A program made the position numbers and the translations under genes. DNA of 64,000 nt from Miniphocaeibacter halophilus (lineage in GTDB: Bacteria; Bacillota; Clostridia; Tissierellales; Peptoniphilaceae). Positions 1 to 9,717 of the stretch are shown here, in pieces (the stretch's first letter is position 1; each line of letters opens with the position of its first letter). Where the stretch lies: the NCBI RefSeq assembly GCF_016458825.1, contig NZ_CP066744.1:1919868-1983867 (forward strand), read 5' to 3'. The notes beneath the pieces are model-generated. The model was not told the DNA's origin, made no database searches, and was given only the letters and a program-made list of their open reading frames with translations.

Positions 1-16
1 AGCTAACTATTATTAT

Positions 17-559
17 TTGGAATCAAAGAAAAATTTAAAAAATTTAAATATAAACAATATAGAAGAAATTGAAAAAGAAATAGATAATAAATTAGATTTT
101 TTACAAATTGAAGTAATATTATTGGAAAGCAAGTATTTACTTGAAAATGGTAAATTCTATGAGGTTATAGAAAAATTAGAAAATAATGACATATACGATT
201 ATAGAAAATATTATTATTTAGCTAATGCTTATTTTGCCTTAATGGAAAATAATAAAGCCTTTAAATATTATTCACTAGCAGATGATTTTAAAAATAAAGA
301 AGTAGAATTTTATATAGACTATAGTTATTTTTTATCTCAAGTTGGATATATAGAATTGACAATTGAAATAATAGAAAAAGGTTTAAAGGAATATGAAGAT
401 AATGAAATATTGTTGTTTAATAGGGCTGTAATCTTTTTAAATTTAGGAGAAAATAGAAAAGCTAAGGAAGATTTAGAAAACATAGTTCAATATTACGATA
501 TTTCAGAAGATATTTTTAATAATGCAATGATTTTATTAGAACAAATCCAGGATGAATAA
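17..559 (+). CDS. TPR-like repeat protein, probably 5'-truncated by the window edge
   Basis: The protein (180 residues from the first usable TTG) is acidic and helical. It has TPR-like spacing of small and aromatic residues, for example YYYLANAYFALMENNKAF near residue 65 and LLFNRAVIFLNLGENRKA near residue 131. TPR proteins are scaffolds for protein-protein contacts; no catalytic motif is visible. No Shine-Dalgarno site precedes the TTG and the frame is open back to base 2, so the true start probably lies outside the window. The stop codon is inside a hairpin shared with the convergent regulator gene. The specific function is unknown. Confidence 0.6.
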   Translation: MESKKNLKNLNINNIEEIEKEIDNKLDFLQIEVILLESKYLLENGKFYEVIEKLENNDIYDYRKYYYLANAYFALMENNKAFKYYSLADDFKNKEVEFYIDYSYFLSQVGYIELTIEIIEKGLKEYEDNEILLFNRAVIFLNLGENRKAKEDLENIVQYYDISEDIFNNAMILLEQIQDE

Positions 560-582
560 TTATTTTATTAATCCTGGATTTA
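543..582. terminator. Bidirectional terminator-like hairpin between convergent genes
   Basis: The arms AAATCCAGGAT and ATCCTGGATTT are exactly complementary around an AT-rich loop. The hairpin overlaps the last codons of both the TPR-like gene (plus) and the PucR-like gene (minus), so both transcripts could end here. The flanking T-run is weak on the plus strand. Confidence 0.6.
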
Positions 583-1906
583 ATTTATCTAGTATTTCTA
601 AGGCGATTAAAATATTTTGCCTAGAAGTTGATTTTTCAAGGTCTATATCTACAAGTTCATTAACTTTGTTAATTCTGTACACTATAGAGTTTCTGTGAAC
701 ATCCATTTGTTTAGATGCCTTAATTAAAGACCTTTCTTCAATTAAATAGTAATATAGGGTTTTTAATAATTCTGAATTTTTATCTTTATCATAGTTTTTT
801 AAAGCAATAACCTCTTCGGGTATAGCCATTTCAATAAAATCATTGGAAAGTGACATGGAGAATATTAATTTATCTAAATTTAAATCTATATTCTCTTTAA
901 TATTTAAATTATTATCTATAATATATTTAGTAAGTTCATAGGCTTTATAGAAATTTAATAAATTTTTTCTCAAATATATTGTAGAATAATCAAGATTATA
1001 CTTATCAATATAATTTTGTATGTTGGTTTTTATTTTGTCGCTATTTAAATTAGATTCATTTAATAAAATAAGAAGATTATTATTTACGATTATAGAATAT
1101 AGGTACATAGGGTAATCTAGTATAAATTTATTGCCATGAACAAACATATCCCTATATTTGAAAAGACCGCCTTCTAATTTTAAATTATATAGTTTATATT
1201 GATCATTTATATTCCAATTAATAATTTTTAAAATCTGTGCATCTTCATCAGTAAAATTATTTAAAGATAAATTTTTTAATGTATCATAAAACTTATCCTT
1301 ACTGTTAATAAATTCATTTATGCAAGTATATATATATATGGAAGTTATTCCACTTACCTTGTCTATGCTATCGTGTAGTTTTTCATCAACATTTTCAAAA
1401 GCTAAATATCCAAAAACACGAGATGATGCTTTTTTCGATATTTTAAGGGAGAATATATCATTAACCTTATTAAAATCAAAAATATTATAAACTAATTTTT
1501 TATTGTTGCTTAGGATACATACATTTGAATTGTATTCTTTTTTAAAAATTTTTAATAATTCATCAATTCCCCTATTATTCGCAATAATATCATATACTAG
1601 AAAAAGAAAATTATTATGTTTATATAAGCATTCATTAACAATATCTACAATTTCATAACAATTATCTAAATTTGTAACAATGTAATTGATATTTTGGTTT
1701 AAAGAAATTTCTTTATTACAATTATAAATTAAATAATTACCTTTTACATCCTTTAATTTATTAAAGGAATTTCCATCAATAATATTTAATGTATTTTCAT
1801 TATCTATAAAATTATTGGTCTTAATATGAATTATTTCATTATTAATTTTTACATTATTTTTTTGTATTTTAAGTGTAGTTAAATTTAACAATTCTTTGAA
1901 AAACAT
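560..1906 (-). CDS. PucR/CdaR-family transcriptional regulator
   Basis: The last ~60 residues form the C-terminal helix-turn-helix typical of PucR/CdaR regulators (LLKTLYYYLIEERSLIKASK, then MDVHRNSIVYRINKVNEL). In this family the C-terminal domain binds DNA and the variable N-terminal part senses a signal. The first ~380 residues here show no recognisable sensor motif. The start is supported by AAGGAG about 8 bases upstream of the ATG. The gene is divergent from murJ across about 130 bases and convergent with the TPR-like gene. Regulated targets cannot be named from sequence; the divergently transcribed murJ genes are candidates by position only. Confidence 0.75.
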   Translation of the reverse strand: MFFKELLNLTTLKIQKNNVKINNEIIHIKTNNFIDNENTLNIIDGNSFNKLKDVKGNYLIYNCNKEISLNQNINYIVTNLDNCYEIVDIVNECLYKHNNFLFLVYDIIANNRGIDELLKIFKKEYNSNVCILSNNKKLVYNIFDFNKVNDIFSLKISKKASSRVFGYLAFENVDEKLHDSIDKVSGITSIYIYTCINEFINSKDKFYDTLKNLSLNNFTDEDAQILKIINWNINDQYKLYNLKLEGGLFKYRDMFVHGNKFILDYPMYLYSIIVNNNLLILLNESNLNSDKIKTNIQNYIDKYNLDYSTIYLRKNLLNFYKAYELTKYIIDNNLNIKENIDLNLDKLIFSMSLSNDFIEMAIPEEVIALKNYDKDKNSELLKTLYYYLIEERSLIKASKQMDVHRNSIVYRINKVNELVDIDLEKSTSRQNILIALEILDKLNPGLIK

Positions 1907-1973
1907 TACATATAACTCCTTATTTTTTTATACTATTAGTATAGCATATATTATTATATGAAATAATAGTATC

Positions 1974-2002
1974 TAGCAAATTATAAAATTTTATATTATA
2001 AT
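1974..2002 (+). promoter_or_regulatory. Weak sigma-A-like promoter candidate for the first murJ
   Basis: A perfect TATAAT at 1997-2002 lies about 35 bases before the murJ start, with a poor -35 match (TAGCAA) 17 bases upstream. It sits in the divergent gap with the PucR-like regulator. Confidence 0.35.
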
Positions 2003-2036
2003 ATGTCTTATGCTTATATAAATTTTAGGAGATGTT

Positions 2037-3566
2037 ATGAAGTCAACAGCTTTTTTATTAATGATAATTACAATTATATCCAAATTCTTAGGTTTGTTAC
2101 GAGAATCTTTATTGGCGAAGTATTTTGCTACTGGTATAGTTGCAGATGCATTTAATATAGCAATGGATTTACCTATTCTTATATTTAGCTTTGTAGCAGT
2201 AGGTATATCTACAGGATTTATTCCTACATATAAAAGAATAGAAAAAAAGGAAGGTATTTTATTAGCTAATAGATTTACCAGTAATATGGGAAATGTAAGT
2301 ATAGTAATTGGTATAGTAATTGTTATATTTTGCCAAATATTTGCCAGTCCCTTAACTAAATTATTAGCCTATAATTTTCCAAAAGAATCCCATGCTTTAG
2401 CAACTAATTTTTTAAGAATAACATATTTAAGTTTAGTTGCTACATCAGTGGCTACAGTTTATAGAGGATATCTTTATGCTAGAGAAAACTATCTAGTTCC
2501 AGCAATACAAGGGTTTATTTTAAATTTATTTATAATAGTTTCAATTGTTTTAGGATCTAAAACCAATATATATATATTGCCAATAGGTTTAACTCTGGGT
2601 ACTATAGTACAATTTATACCTTATATTCCAGCAGTAAAGAAAACTGGATTTAAATGGATACCCAAAATAGATTGGTCAGACAAACATTTGAAAAGTATGT
2701 TGTATTTAGCTATTCCTGTAATATTCGGAGTATCTGTTAGTCAAATTGGAGTCATGATTGACAAAAACCTTGCAACTTTTATTCAGTCTGTAGGTGGATA
2801 TTCTACAATGAAATATGCATCTAGATTAAGTGAGTTTGTAAATGGAATAGTAGTGGTTTCAATAGGGACTGTTGCTTATACAGCATTAAGTGAAAGTACT
2901 GCCTCAAGAGATATTAGAAAATTCAAAAGAATGATTTTATCTTCAATGGACTCTATGAATATATTGGTTTATCCTGCTTCCATTGGTCTTATAATATATG
3001 CAATACCAATAGTAAATTTGGCATTTAATAGAGGGGAATGGACTTACCAGAACACTATTATTACAGCTCAAACTTTACAATGTTATGCCTTTGGATTAGT
3101 AGGAATAGCATTTAGAGATATACTATTAAAATCTTTCTATGCTTTGAAGGATACTAAAACACCTACAATTAATTCAGTATATATGATTTTTGTCGATTTG
3201 GTCCTCAGTTTAATTGCAGCCTACTTTATTGGATTACCAGGTTTAGCTTTAGGAACATCTTTAGGAGCTTACTTTGGTTCTTTAACATTAGCAATAAGAC
3301 TAAGAAAAAAAGTAGGTAGATTTGGTGGAATAAGAATTTTCTTAAGAGAGAATACTAAAATGATTTTATCAAGTTTAATTATGGGCGGACTTTCTTATTT
3401 GCTATATAAATTTATGCTAGGTTATTTAGGAAGTACTATTTCCTTATTAATTGCAGTTGTTTTTGCTGTAATAGTATATGGAATCTGTTTGTATATATTA
3501 AATGTAAAAGAATTATTTAGAACCTTAGATAGTTTTAAAAATAGATTTGGGAAAAAAAGAAGTTAA
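2037..3566 (+). CDS. murJ: Lipid II flippase MurJ (MviN family), copy 1
   Basis: MurJ moves lipid II across the cytoplasmic membrane for peptidoglycan synthesis. The 509-residue length and roughly 14 hydrophobic segments fit the MviN/MurJ family of the MOP exporter superfamily. Family-typical stretches include SKFLGLLRESLLAKYFATG near residue 15 and GISTGFIPTYKR near residue 57. AGGAG at 2027-2031 supports the ATG start. A terminator overlaps its end and a second, clearly paralogous murJ follows 76 bases later. One of the two might carry a different lipid-linked substrate; the sequence alone does not tell which. Confidence 0.88.
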   Translation: MKSTAFLLMIITIISKFLGLLRESLLAKYFATGIVADAFNIAMDLPILIFSFVAVGISTGFIPTYKRIEKKEGILLANRFTSNMGNVSIVIGIVIVIFCQIFASPLTKLLAYNFPKESHALATNFLRITYLSLVATSVATVYRGYLYARENYLVPAIQGFILNLFIIVSIVLGSKTNIYILPIGLTLGTIVQFIPYIPAVKKTGFKWIPKIDWSDKHLKSMLYLAIPVIFGVSVSQIGVMIDKNLATFIQSVGGYSTMKYASRLSEFVNGIVVVSIGTVAYTALSESTASRDIRKFKRMILSSMDSMNILVYPASIGLIIYAIPIVNLAFNRGEWTYQNTIITAQTLQCYAFGLVGIAFRDILLKSFYALKDTKTPTINSVYMIFVDLVLSLIAAYFIGLPGLALGTSLGAYFGSLTLAIRLRKKVGRFGGIRIFLRENTKMILSSLIMGGLSYLLYKFMLGYLGSTISLLIAVVFAVIVYGICLYILNVKELFRTLDSFKNRFGKKRS

Positions 3567-3580
3567 TAGCTTCTTTTTTT
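3552..3580 (+). terminator. Rho-independent terminator after first murJ
   Basis: GAAG-TTAATAG-CTTC, flanked by an A-run and followed by seven or more T, overlaps the murJ stop codon. It separates the two murJ genes into potentially independent transcripts. Confidence 0.7.
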
Positions 3581-3642
3581 ATTGATTGAAAAATACAAAT
3601 ATGGTAAAGTTATAGTTTATAGTAGATAAATAAGGGGGAAAC

Positions 3643-5169
3643 ATGAAAGCCACTACGATTATTTTAATGATTATAACAATTACATCTAAAGTTATAGGTG
3701 CTTTAAGAAATGCTGTTTTATCAAGATTATTTGGAACTGGTGATGTGGCAGCAGCTTTTTCTTTAGCTATGTCAATACCGGTTGTAATATTTAGTTTTAT
3801 TTCTGTAGGAATTACGACAGGATTTATTCCAACTTATAAAAGGTTAGAAGATAGAGAAGGATACTTAATAGCCGATAAATTCACAAGTAATTTAGGTAAT
3901 ATTACCTTAATAATAAGTATTATTTTAATGCTTATATGTCAGATATTTGCAAAGCCGATTACTTATTTATTTGCATTTAAGCTAAATAATGAAGCAAGGG
4001 AATTAACTACGATTTTTACACAAATTACATATTTAAGTTTACCTGCTATGGCTGTAGCGACTGTTTATAGAGGTTATTTAAATTGTAAAAATGAATTTAT
4101 AGTTCCGGCAATACAAGGGTTTATTTTAAATTTTTTTATATTAATATCATTGTTTTTAGGTAAATACATAAATGTTTACTTTTTAGCAATAGGTCTTACT
4201 TTTGCAACTATTGTTCAATTTGTTCCTTATATACCTGCAATTAAAAAAAGAAAATTTAAATGGACTAAAATATTGGATATAAAAGAGCCAGAAATTAAAA
4301 GTATGTTAATAATGGCTATACCGGTAATATTTGGAACATCTATTAGTCAATTGAATATTATCATTGATAAGAACCTTTCTTCTATGATTTTAGGTGGGCA
4401 AGGTATTACAATTATGGACTATTCCTCAAAGTTAAGTGAATTTGTTAATGGAATAGTTATAATATCAATTACAACAGTAGCTTATCCCTTACTAAGTAAA
4501 ATTGCCGGTAGAGGAAATATTAAGGAATTTAAAAAAACTATATTGGATACTTTGACCTCAATGAATATTTTGGTTTTGCCGGCAATGATAGGACTTGCTG
4601 TATTATCTGAGCCAATTGTAAGATTGGTTTATGAAGGAAGAGCCTTTAAACCTGAAGATACTGTATTGACAGCTCCTTGTCTGCTTTTTTATGCACTGGG
4701 ACTTTTGGCAATAGGTGCTAGAGATGTTTTATTTAAATCCTTCTATAGCTTGAAGGACACAAAAACCCCTACAATAAATTCGTTCTATATGGTATTGGTA
4801 AATATAATTGCAAGTATAATATTATCGAGATTTATAGGCTTATCAGGCTTAGCTTTAGGGTCTACAATTGCTGCATATTATGGTGCTACAACTCTATACT
4901 TAAGACTTAAAAAGAAAATTGGAGATTTTTCAGACTTACAAAATTTTAAGAAAGAAAATTTAAAAATGATTGTTGCAAGTGTATTAATGGGAGTATTTGC
5001 ATATATTTCATTTAGCTTATTAAATAATAGATTTGGTAGTAATATTAGTTTACTGATTTCTATAATGATGTCTGCTCTAGTGTATTTAATTTTATTATTG
5101 CTATTTAGAGTTAAAGAGTTATATGCTCTTTTAAATAGCATTAAAAATAGACTAAGTAGAAAGAAATAA
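3643..5169 (+). CDS. murJ: Lipid II flippase MurJ (MviN family), copy 2
   Basis: This 508-residue multispanning protein aligns end to end by eye with the preceding MurJ, with roughly half of residues identical in the N-terminal third (both begin MK-T/A and share GITTGFIPTYKR or its close variant, FTSN, and QITYLSL-like segments). It has a strong Shine-Dalgarno site (AAGGGGG at about 3632-3637). The pair looks like an old tandem duplication kept with divergence, since differences are spread along the length and both frames are intact. The role is probably lipid II or a related undecaprenyl-linked intermediate export. Confidence 0.85.
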   Translation: MKATTIILMIITITSKVIGALRNAVLSRLFGTGDVAAAFSLAMSIPVVIFSFISVGITTGFIPTYKRLEDREGYLIADKFTSNLGNITLIISIILMLICQIFAKPITYLFAFKLNNEARELTTIFTQITYLSLPAMAVATVYRGYLNCKNEFIVPAIQGFILNFFILISLFLGKYINVYFLAIGLTFATIVQFVPYIPAIKKRKFKWTKILDIKEPEIKSMLIMAIPVIFGTSISQLNIIIDKNLSSMILGGQGITIMDYSSKLSEFVNGIVIISITTVAYPLLSKIAGRGNIKEFKKTILDTLTSMNILVLPAMIGLAVLSEPIVRLVYEGRAFKPEDTVLTAPCLLFYALGLLAIGARDVLFKSFYSLKDTKTPTINSFYMVLVNIIASIILSRFIGLSGLALGSTIAAYYGATTLYLRLKKKIGDFSDLQNFKKENLKMIVASVLMGVFAYISFSLLNNRFGSNISLLISIMMSALVYLILLLLFRVKELYALLNSIKNRLSRKK

Positions 5170-5170
5170 A

Positions 5171-5198
5171 TTGACTTAATATATAAATATTATATAAT
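5171..5198 (+). promoter_or_regulatory. Sigma-A promoter of the aspS T-box transcript
   Basis: TTGACT at 5171-5176, a 16-base spacer and a perfect TATAAT at 5193-5198. It directly precedes the T-box leader. Confidence 0.7.
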
Positions 5199-5204
5199 GA
5201 TAAT

Positions 5205-5400
5205 TAGAAATACAAGGAAGAGAAGGGTATTTTAGAATATGTTTTCTAGAGAGATAAGGTTTGGTGGAACTTATTATACATACTAAAATTGACATCTTGG
5301 AGTAGATTATTCCGCTAGAAGCGTTAAAACAATGAGAGAGGTTTACCTAATTAGGGTGGTACCGCGAGTTAACTCGTCCCTTGTGGCGAGTTTTTTTATT
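5205..5400 (+). promoter_or_regulatory. T-box leader of aspS
   Basis: The T-box core AGGGTGGTACCGCG lies at 5353-5366 and is followed by a terminator hairpin (AACTCG...CGAGTT then a T-run ending near 5397). T-boxes sense uncharged tRNA and allow read-through when the cognate tRNA is not aminoacylated. A GAC at 5291-5293 is a plausible specifier codon for tRNA-Asp, consistent with the downstream gene, but I did not fold stem I. Confidence 0.9.
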
Positions 5401-5450
5401 TCAAAAATATATTTAATTTATATAAATTATAATTTAAAACTGGAGGAATT

Positions 5451-7223
5451 ATGGATACTATAAAAAATTTTAAAAGAACAAACATGTGTGGAGAAGTTTT
5501 GGAGAATTGCTTAGGCAAAGAAGTTATTGTAATGGGTTGGGTAGCAAAAGAAAGAAATCTAGGCAGTATTATTTTCATGGATATTAGAGATACAACAGGA
5601 ATAGTTCAAGTAGTTATAAATGAAACTGACAACAAGGAACTTTTTGATAAGGTTAAAGGAGTTAGAACTGAATTTGTAGTAGGTGTAAAAGGTCTTGTTA
5701 GAGAAAGAGAATCTAAAAATCCTAATATACCAACGGGTAATATTGAAATTCTAGTAAATGAGTTTAGAATTTTAGATAAAGCTGAAACTACTCCAATATA
5801 TATAAAAAATGATGATAATGTTTCAGAAGAAGTAAGACTAAAATATAGATATTTAGATCTAAGAAAGGAATATTTACAAAATAATTTAAAATTAAGGGCT
5901 AAAACTTCTAGTATAATTAGAAACTTTTTAGCAGAAAATGATTTTGTTGAAATAGAAACTCCCTTTTTAGGAAAGCCTACTCCGGAAGGTGCTAGGGACT
6001 ATTTAATTCCTTCAAGAGTAAATCCTTATGAATTTTATGCCTTACCTCAAAGTCCACAATTAATGAAACAATTACTTATGATAGCTGGAATGGACAGATA
6101 CTATCAAATAGTTAAATGTTTTAGAGATGAAGATTTAAGGGCAAATAGACAACCTGAGTTTACTCAAGTAGATTTAGAAATGTCTTTTGTAGAAGAAGAT
6201 GATGTTATTGAAATTAATGAAAAATTAATTAAGAAAATATTTAAAGAAATTAAAAACATAGATTTAGAAATTCCTTTTAATAGAATGACCTATACTGAAG
6301 CAATGGAAAAATATGGAAGCGATAAACCGGACTTAAGATTTGGATTTGAATTAGTAGATATATCTGAAATTGTCAAAGATTCAGATTTTAAAGTATTTTC
6401 CTCATCTGTAAAAGAAGGTTTTTCAGTAAGAGGAATAAACATCGGAGAATACCAAAAAGATTATTCAAGAAAGAAAATAGATGCTTTACAAGAATATGTC
6501 AAAACATATGGTGCTAAAGGATTAGCTTGGATTAAAATGAATAATGGCAAGGTTAATTCGCCAATAGCTAAGTTTTTAAAAGAAGATGAACTGGCTTCTA
6601 TATTAAAAGCTTTTAATGTTGAAAATGAGGGACTTATTTTAATCGTTGCTGATAAAAACTCAATAGTATTTGATTCATTAGGAGCATTAAGAAGACATAT
6701 TGCACAAAATTTAGACTTACTTAAAAAAGATGATTTTAAATTTACGTGGATAGTTGATTTTCCTTTATTTGAATATGATGATGAAGAAGAAAGACTTGTA
6801 GCTAAACATCATCCATTTACAAGCCCAAAAGATGAAGATATAGAATTACTAGAAAAAACTCCGGAAAAAGTTAGAGCTAAAGCTTATGATATTGTCGTAA
6901 ATGGAGAAGAATTAGGCGGAGGTTCCATTAGAATTAATAATAGTGAACTACAGGAAAAAATGTTTAAAGCTTTAAATTTGACAAAGGAAGAAATAGAGAA
7001 TAAATTTGGTTTCTTTGTTGACGCATTAAAGTATGGTACACCTCCACATGGTGGTTTAGCCTATGGGTTAGATAGACTTATGATGTTATTAAGTGGTACT
7101 GAAAATATTAAAGATGTAATAGCTTTTCCAAAAACTCAATCTGCAACAGATCTTTTATCAGGCGCTCCTTCACAGGTTACAGAAGAACAATTAAAGGAAA
7201 TTCATATAAAATTGGATAAATAG
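5451..7223 (+). CDS. aspS: Aspartyl-tRNA synthetase
   Basis: Class II synthetase charging tRNA-Asp. The protein has 590 residues, the usual bacterial length with the GAD insertion. An N-terminal OB-fold anticodon domain covers about residues 1-105. Motif 2 (FRDEDLRANRQPEFTQVDLE) begins near residue 222, and motif 3 (GLAYGLDRLMMLL) is near residue 532. The ATG follows CTGGAGGA by about 6 bases. Expression is controlled by the T-box leader upstream. Whether the enzyme is discriminating or also charges tRNA-Asn cannot be decided here. The next gene begins 2 bases after the stop. Confidence 0.97.
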   Translation: MDTIKNFKRTNMCGEVLENCLGKEVIVMGWVAKERNLGSIIFMDIRDTTGIVQVVINETDNKELFDKVKGVRTEFVVGVKGLVRERESKNPNIPTGNIEILVNEFRILDKAETTPIYIKNDDNVSEEVRLKYRYLDLRKEYLQNNLKLRAKTSSIIRNFLAENDFVEIETPFLGKPTPEGARDYLIPSRVNPYEFYALPQSPQLMKQLLMIAGMDRYYQIVKCFRDEDLRANRQPEFTQVDLEMSFVEEDDVIEINEKLIKKIFKEIKNIDLEIPFNRMTYTEAMEKYGSDKPDLRFGFELVDISEIVKDSDFKVFSSSVKEGFSVRGINIGEYQKDYSRKKIDALQEYVKTYGAKGLAWIKMNNGKVNSPIAKFLKEDELASILKAFNVENEGLILIVADKNSIVFDSLGALRRHIAQNLDLLKKDDFKFTWIVDFPLFEYDDEEERLVAKHHPFTSPKDEDIELLEKTPEKVRAKAYDIVVNGEELGGGSIRINNSELQEKMFKALNLTKEEIENKFGFFVDALKYGTPPHGGLAYGLDRLMMLLSGTENIKDVIAFPKTQSATDLLSGAPSQVTEEQLKEIHIKLDK

Positions 7224-7225
7224 AA

Positions 7226-7939
7226 ATGGAAAATAATTTTTTACAAAGAACAGAATTACTAATAGGAAAAGAATCTCTAAACAAATTAGCCAACTCTAAA
7301 ATATTGATTTTTGGAGTTGGTGGTGTTGGAGGTTATGTTGTTGAAGGACTAGCTAGAGCTGGAATAGGCTCGATAACAGTTGTAGATTTTGATACAATTG
7401 ATATAACCAATATTAATAGACAAATCATAGCTTTACATTCTAACATAGGTGCCTACAAAGTGGATGTTATAGAACAGAGAATAAAGGATATTAATCCGAA
7501 ATGTAAGGTTGCTAAATTTTATGAAAAATTAGTACCTAATAATATTGATAAATTTTCCTTAAAAGAATATGATTATATTGTAGATGCAATAGATAGTGTC
7601 CAAGGTAAAATTGCTTTAGCAGAATTTTGCTATAATAATAATATTAATTTATTTTCGTCTATGGGAGCTGGTAATAAATTAGATCCTAAAAGATTTAAAG
7701 TGTCTGATATTGGAAAAACAAGTGTCTGTCCATTGGCAAGAACTATGAGGGCTAAATTAAAAAAGAAGAATATAAAAAAACTTAAAGTGGTATGGTCGGA
7801 TGAATTACCTAAAAAAAATAACAATACAAATAATGGTTCAAATAAAACACCAACCTCTAGTATTAGTTTTGTACCATCTGTAGCAGGACTTATTATTTCA
7901 GGAGAAATAATTAATGAACTAATTTCAAAGGAGAATTAA
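7226..7939 (+). CDS. tcdA: tRNA threonylcarbamoyladenosine dehydratase (TcdA/CsdL, ThiF-E1 family)
   Basis: It converts t6A at position 37 of ANN-decoding tRNAs to the cyclic form ct6A, using ATP. The nucleotide-binding GVGGVGGYVVEGLARAG is near residue 31, and the E1-like DFDTIDITNINRQ follows. PLARTMRAKLKKKNIKKLKV near residue 170 is typical of TcdA rather than ThiF or MoeB. The length (237) is normal. It follows aspS by 2 bases and its stop overlaps the next ATG, so it is probably cotranscribed under the aspS T-box. Confidence 0.88.
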   Translation: MENNFLQRTELLIGKESLNKLANSKILIFGVGGVGGYVVEGLARAGIGSITVVDFDTIDITNINRQIIALHSNIGAYKVDVIEQRIKDINPKCKVAKFYEKLVPNNIDKFSLKEYDYIVDAIDSVQGKIALAEFCYNNNINLFSSMGAGNKLDPKRFKVSDIGKTSVCPLARTMRAKLKKKNIKKLKVVWSDELPKKNNNTNNGSNKTPTSSISFVPSVAGLIISGEIINELISKEN

Positions 7940-8379
7940 TGGATAAAACAGGTGTAGTAATAGATAGTAATAATAATCATATAGATGTCTTAGTAGTAAG
8001 AGAAAGTGGCTGTGGTGGGAACTGTAGTTCCTGTGCAGGCTGCAGTTCAGAAAACAAACCTATGATTGTTAAAATAGAAAATGATTTAAACGCTAAAAAG
8101 GGAGATAGGGTATTACTTTCAATAAAAAACGGTACCATTTTTAAATATTCTATAATAATGTACTTTATTCCACTAATATTCTTTGTTTTTGGCATTATTA
8201 GTGGTATAATAATATTTAGTGGAAATAACGTTTCCAGTCAAGAGATTAAAAGCTTAGGTCTTGGCATAATATTTCTACTAATTTCATTATTTGTTTTAAA
8301 AATTTTAGATAATAGGATTTTTAATAAAAATAATGGTGTGATTAGGGCAATAAAAATTATTAATTTTGAGGAGGAGTAA
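7939..8379 (+). CDS. RseC/MucC-family membrane protein (SoxR-reducing system RseC-like)
   Basis: A small membrane protein (146 residues) with an N-terminal cysteine cluster ([17 protein letters not shown], near residues 25-41) and two hydrophobic segments near residues 70-120. This layout is that of the RseC/MucC family. In enterobacteria RseC works with Rnf-like proteins to reduce SoxR; in Clostridia the role is unknown. No Rnf or SoxR gene lies in the window. The start codon overlaps the tcdA stop (TAATG). Confidence 0.75.
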   Translation: MDKTGVVIDSNNNHIDVLVVRESGCGGNCSSCAGCSSENKPMIVKIENDLNAKKGDRVLLSIKNGTIFKYSIIMYFIPLIFFVFGIISGIIIFSGNNVSSQEIKSLGLGIIFLLISLFVLKILDNRIFNKNNGVIRAIKIINFEEE

Positions 8380-8380
8380 A

Positions 8381-9622
8381 ATGAGTTTAAGATCTTTACC
8401 ACAATTGGAAAAGTTCGATAAGGAAATTTATGATGCTGTAAAAAATGAGACACAAAGACAAAGAGACCATGTGGAGTTAATAGCATCAGAAAACTTTATT
8501 TCAGAAGCTGTTTTAGAAACTTTGGGAACAACATTAAATAATAAGTATGCAGAAGGTTACCCTGGTAAGAGATATTATGGTGGTTGTGAATTTGTTGATA
8601 TAGCTGAAGATCTTGCAAGAAATCGTCTATGTGAATTATTTGGAGCTGACCATGCAAATGTTCAACCTCATTCAGGAGCAAATGCTAATATGGCTGTATA
8701 TTTAGCTGTTCTTAAACCAGGTGATACTGTTTTAGGAATGAATTTGTCTGAAGGTGGTCATTTAACTCATGGTTCACCAGTTAACATTTCCGGTTTATAT
8801 TATAACTTTGTTGATTATGGAGTTGATCCAGAAACAGAAACAATAGATTACGATCAAGTAAGAGAACGAGCTTTAGAGCACAAACCAAAACTAATAGTTG
8901 CAGGTGCTAGTGCTTATTCAAGAGAAATAGACTTTGCAAAATTCAAAGAAATTGCTGATGAAGTGGGAGCATATTTTATGGTAGATATGGCTCATATAGC
9001 TGGATTAATTGCTGTTGGCGAACATCCTAGTCCAATTCCATATGCAGATTTTGTAACAACTACAACACACAAAACTCTTAGAGGTCCAAGAGGTGGAGCT
9101 ATTTTATGTAAAGCAGAACACGCTAAAAAAATAGATAAAGCAGTTTTCCCAGGATTACAAGGTGGACCATTAGAGCATGTTATAGCTGCTAAAGCTGTAT
9201 GCTTTAAAGAAGCATTAACAGATGAATTTAAAGAATATATAAAACAAGTTAAGAAAAATGCCGTTGCATTGGGAGAAGCTTTAACAGAAGGTGGAATTAG
9301 ATTAGTTTCCGGTGGAACAGATAATCACTTATTATTATTAGATGTAAGAAATTTAGGCTTAACAGGAAAAGAAGCTGAAGCTTTATTAGAAGAAGTAAAT
9401 ATAACTACAAATAAAAATACTATTCCAAATGATCCTGAATCACCATTTGTTACTTCTGGAGTAAGAGTTGGTACTCCTGCAGTTACAACTAGAGGAATGA
9501 AAGAAGATGGATTTAGAGAAATAGGTAAATATATGGTACAGGCTTTAAAGAAGGAAAGACCTGCTGCTGATATTAAGGCTGATGTACTTAAATTAATGAG
9601 TAATTACAAATTATATGAATAA
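8381..9622 (+). CDS. glyA: Serine hydroxymethyltransferase
   Basis: PLP enzyme interconverting serine and glycine and producing 5,10-methylene-tetrahydrofolate. The PLP-lysine motif [14 protein letters not shown] is near residue 227, and [10 protein letters not shown] and [13 protein letters not shown] are present near the N terminus. The ATG at 8381 is chosen because GAGGAGGAG (8369-8377) lies just before it; an upstream in-frame ATG at 8366 would put the start before the ribosome site. The product is 413 residues, the normal length. A terminator follows. Confidence 0.97.
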   Translation: MSLRSLPQLEKFDKEIYDAVKNETQRQRDHVELIASENFISEAVLETLGTTLNNKYAEGYPGKRYYGGCEFVDIAEDLARNRLCELFGADHANVQPHSGANANMAVYLAVLKPGDTVLGMNLSEGGHLTHGSPVNISGLYYNFVDYGVDPETETIDYDQVRERALEHKPKLIVAGASAYSREIDFAKFKEIADEVGAYFMVDMAHIAGLIAVGEHPSPIPYADFVTTTTHKTLRGPRGGAILCKAEHAKKIDKAVFPGLQGGPLEHVIAAKAVCFKEALTDEFKEYIKQVKKNAVALGEALTEGGIRLVSGGTDNHLLLLDVRNLGLTGKEAEALLEEVNITTNKNTIPNDPESPFVTSGVRVGTPAVTTRGMKEDGFREIGKYMVQALKKERPAADIKADVLKLMSNYKLYE

Positions 9623-9632
9623 AAAATAAGTA

Positions 9633-9665
9633 AACTTGGGTTAGCCAGTTAGCCCAAGTTTTTTT
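9633..9665 (+). terminator. Rho-independent terminator after glyA
   Basis: AACTTGGG pairs with CCCAAGTT around a 12-base loop and is followed by a run of seven T. Confidence 0.85.
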
Positions 9666-9717
9666 ATTGGATTAAAGGAAATCATTATGTTATTATATCT
9701 AAGAAAAGAGGTGTTAT

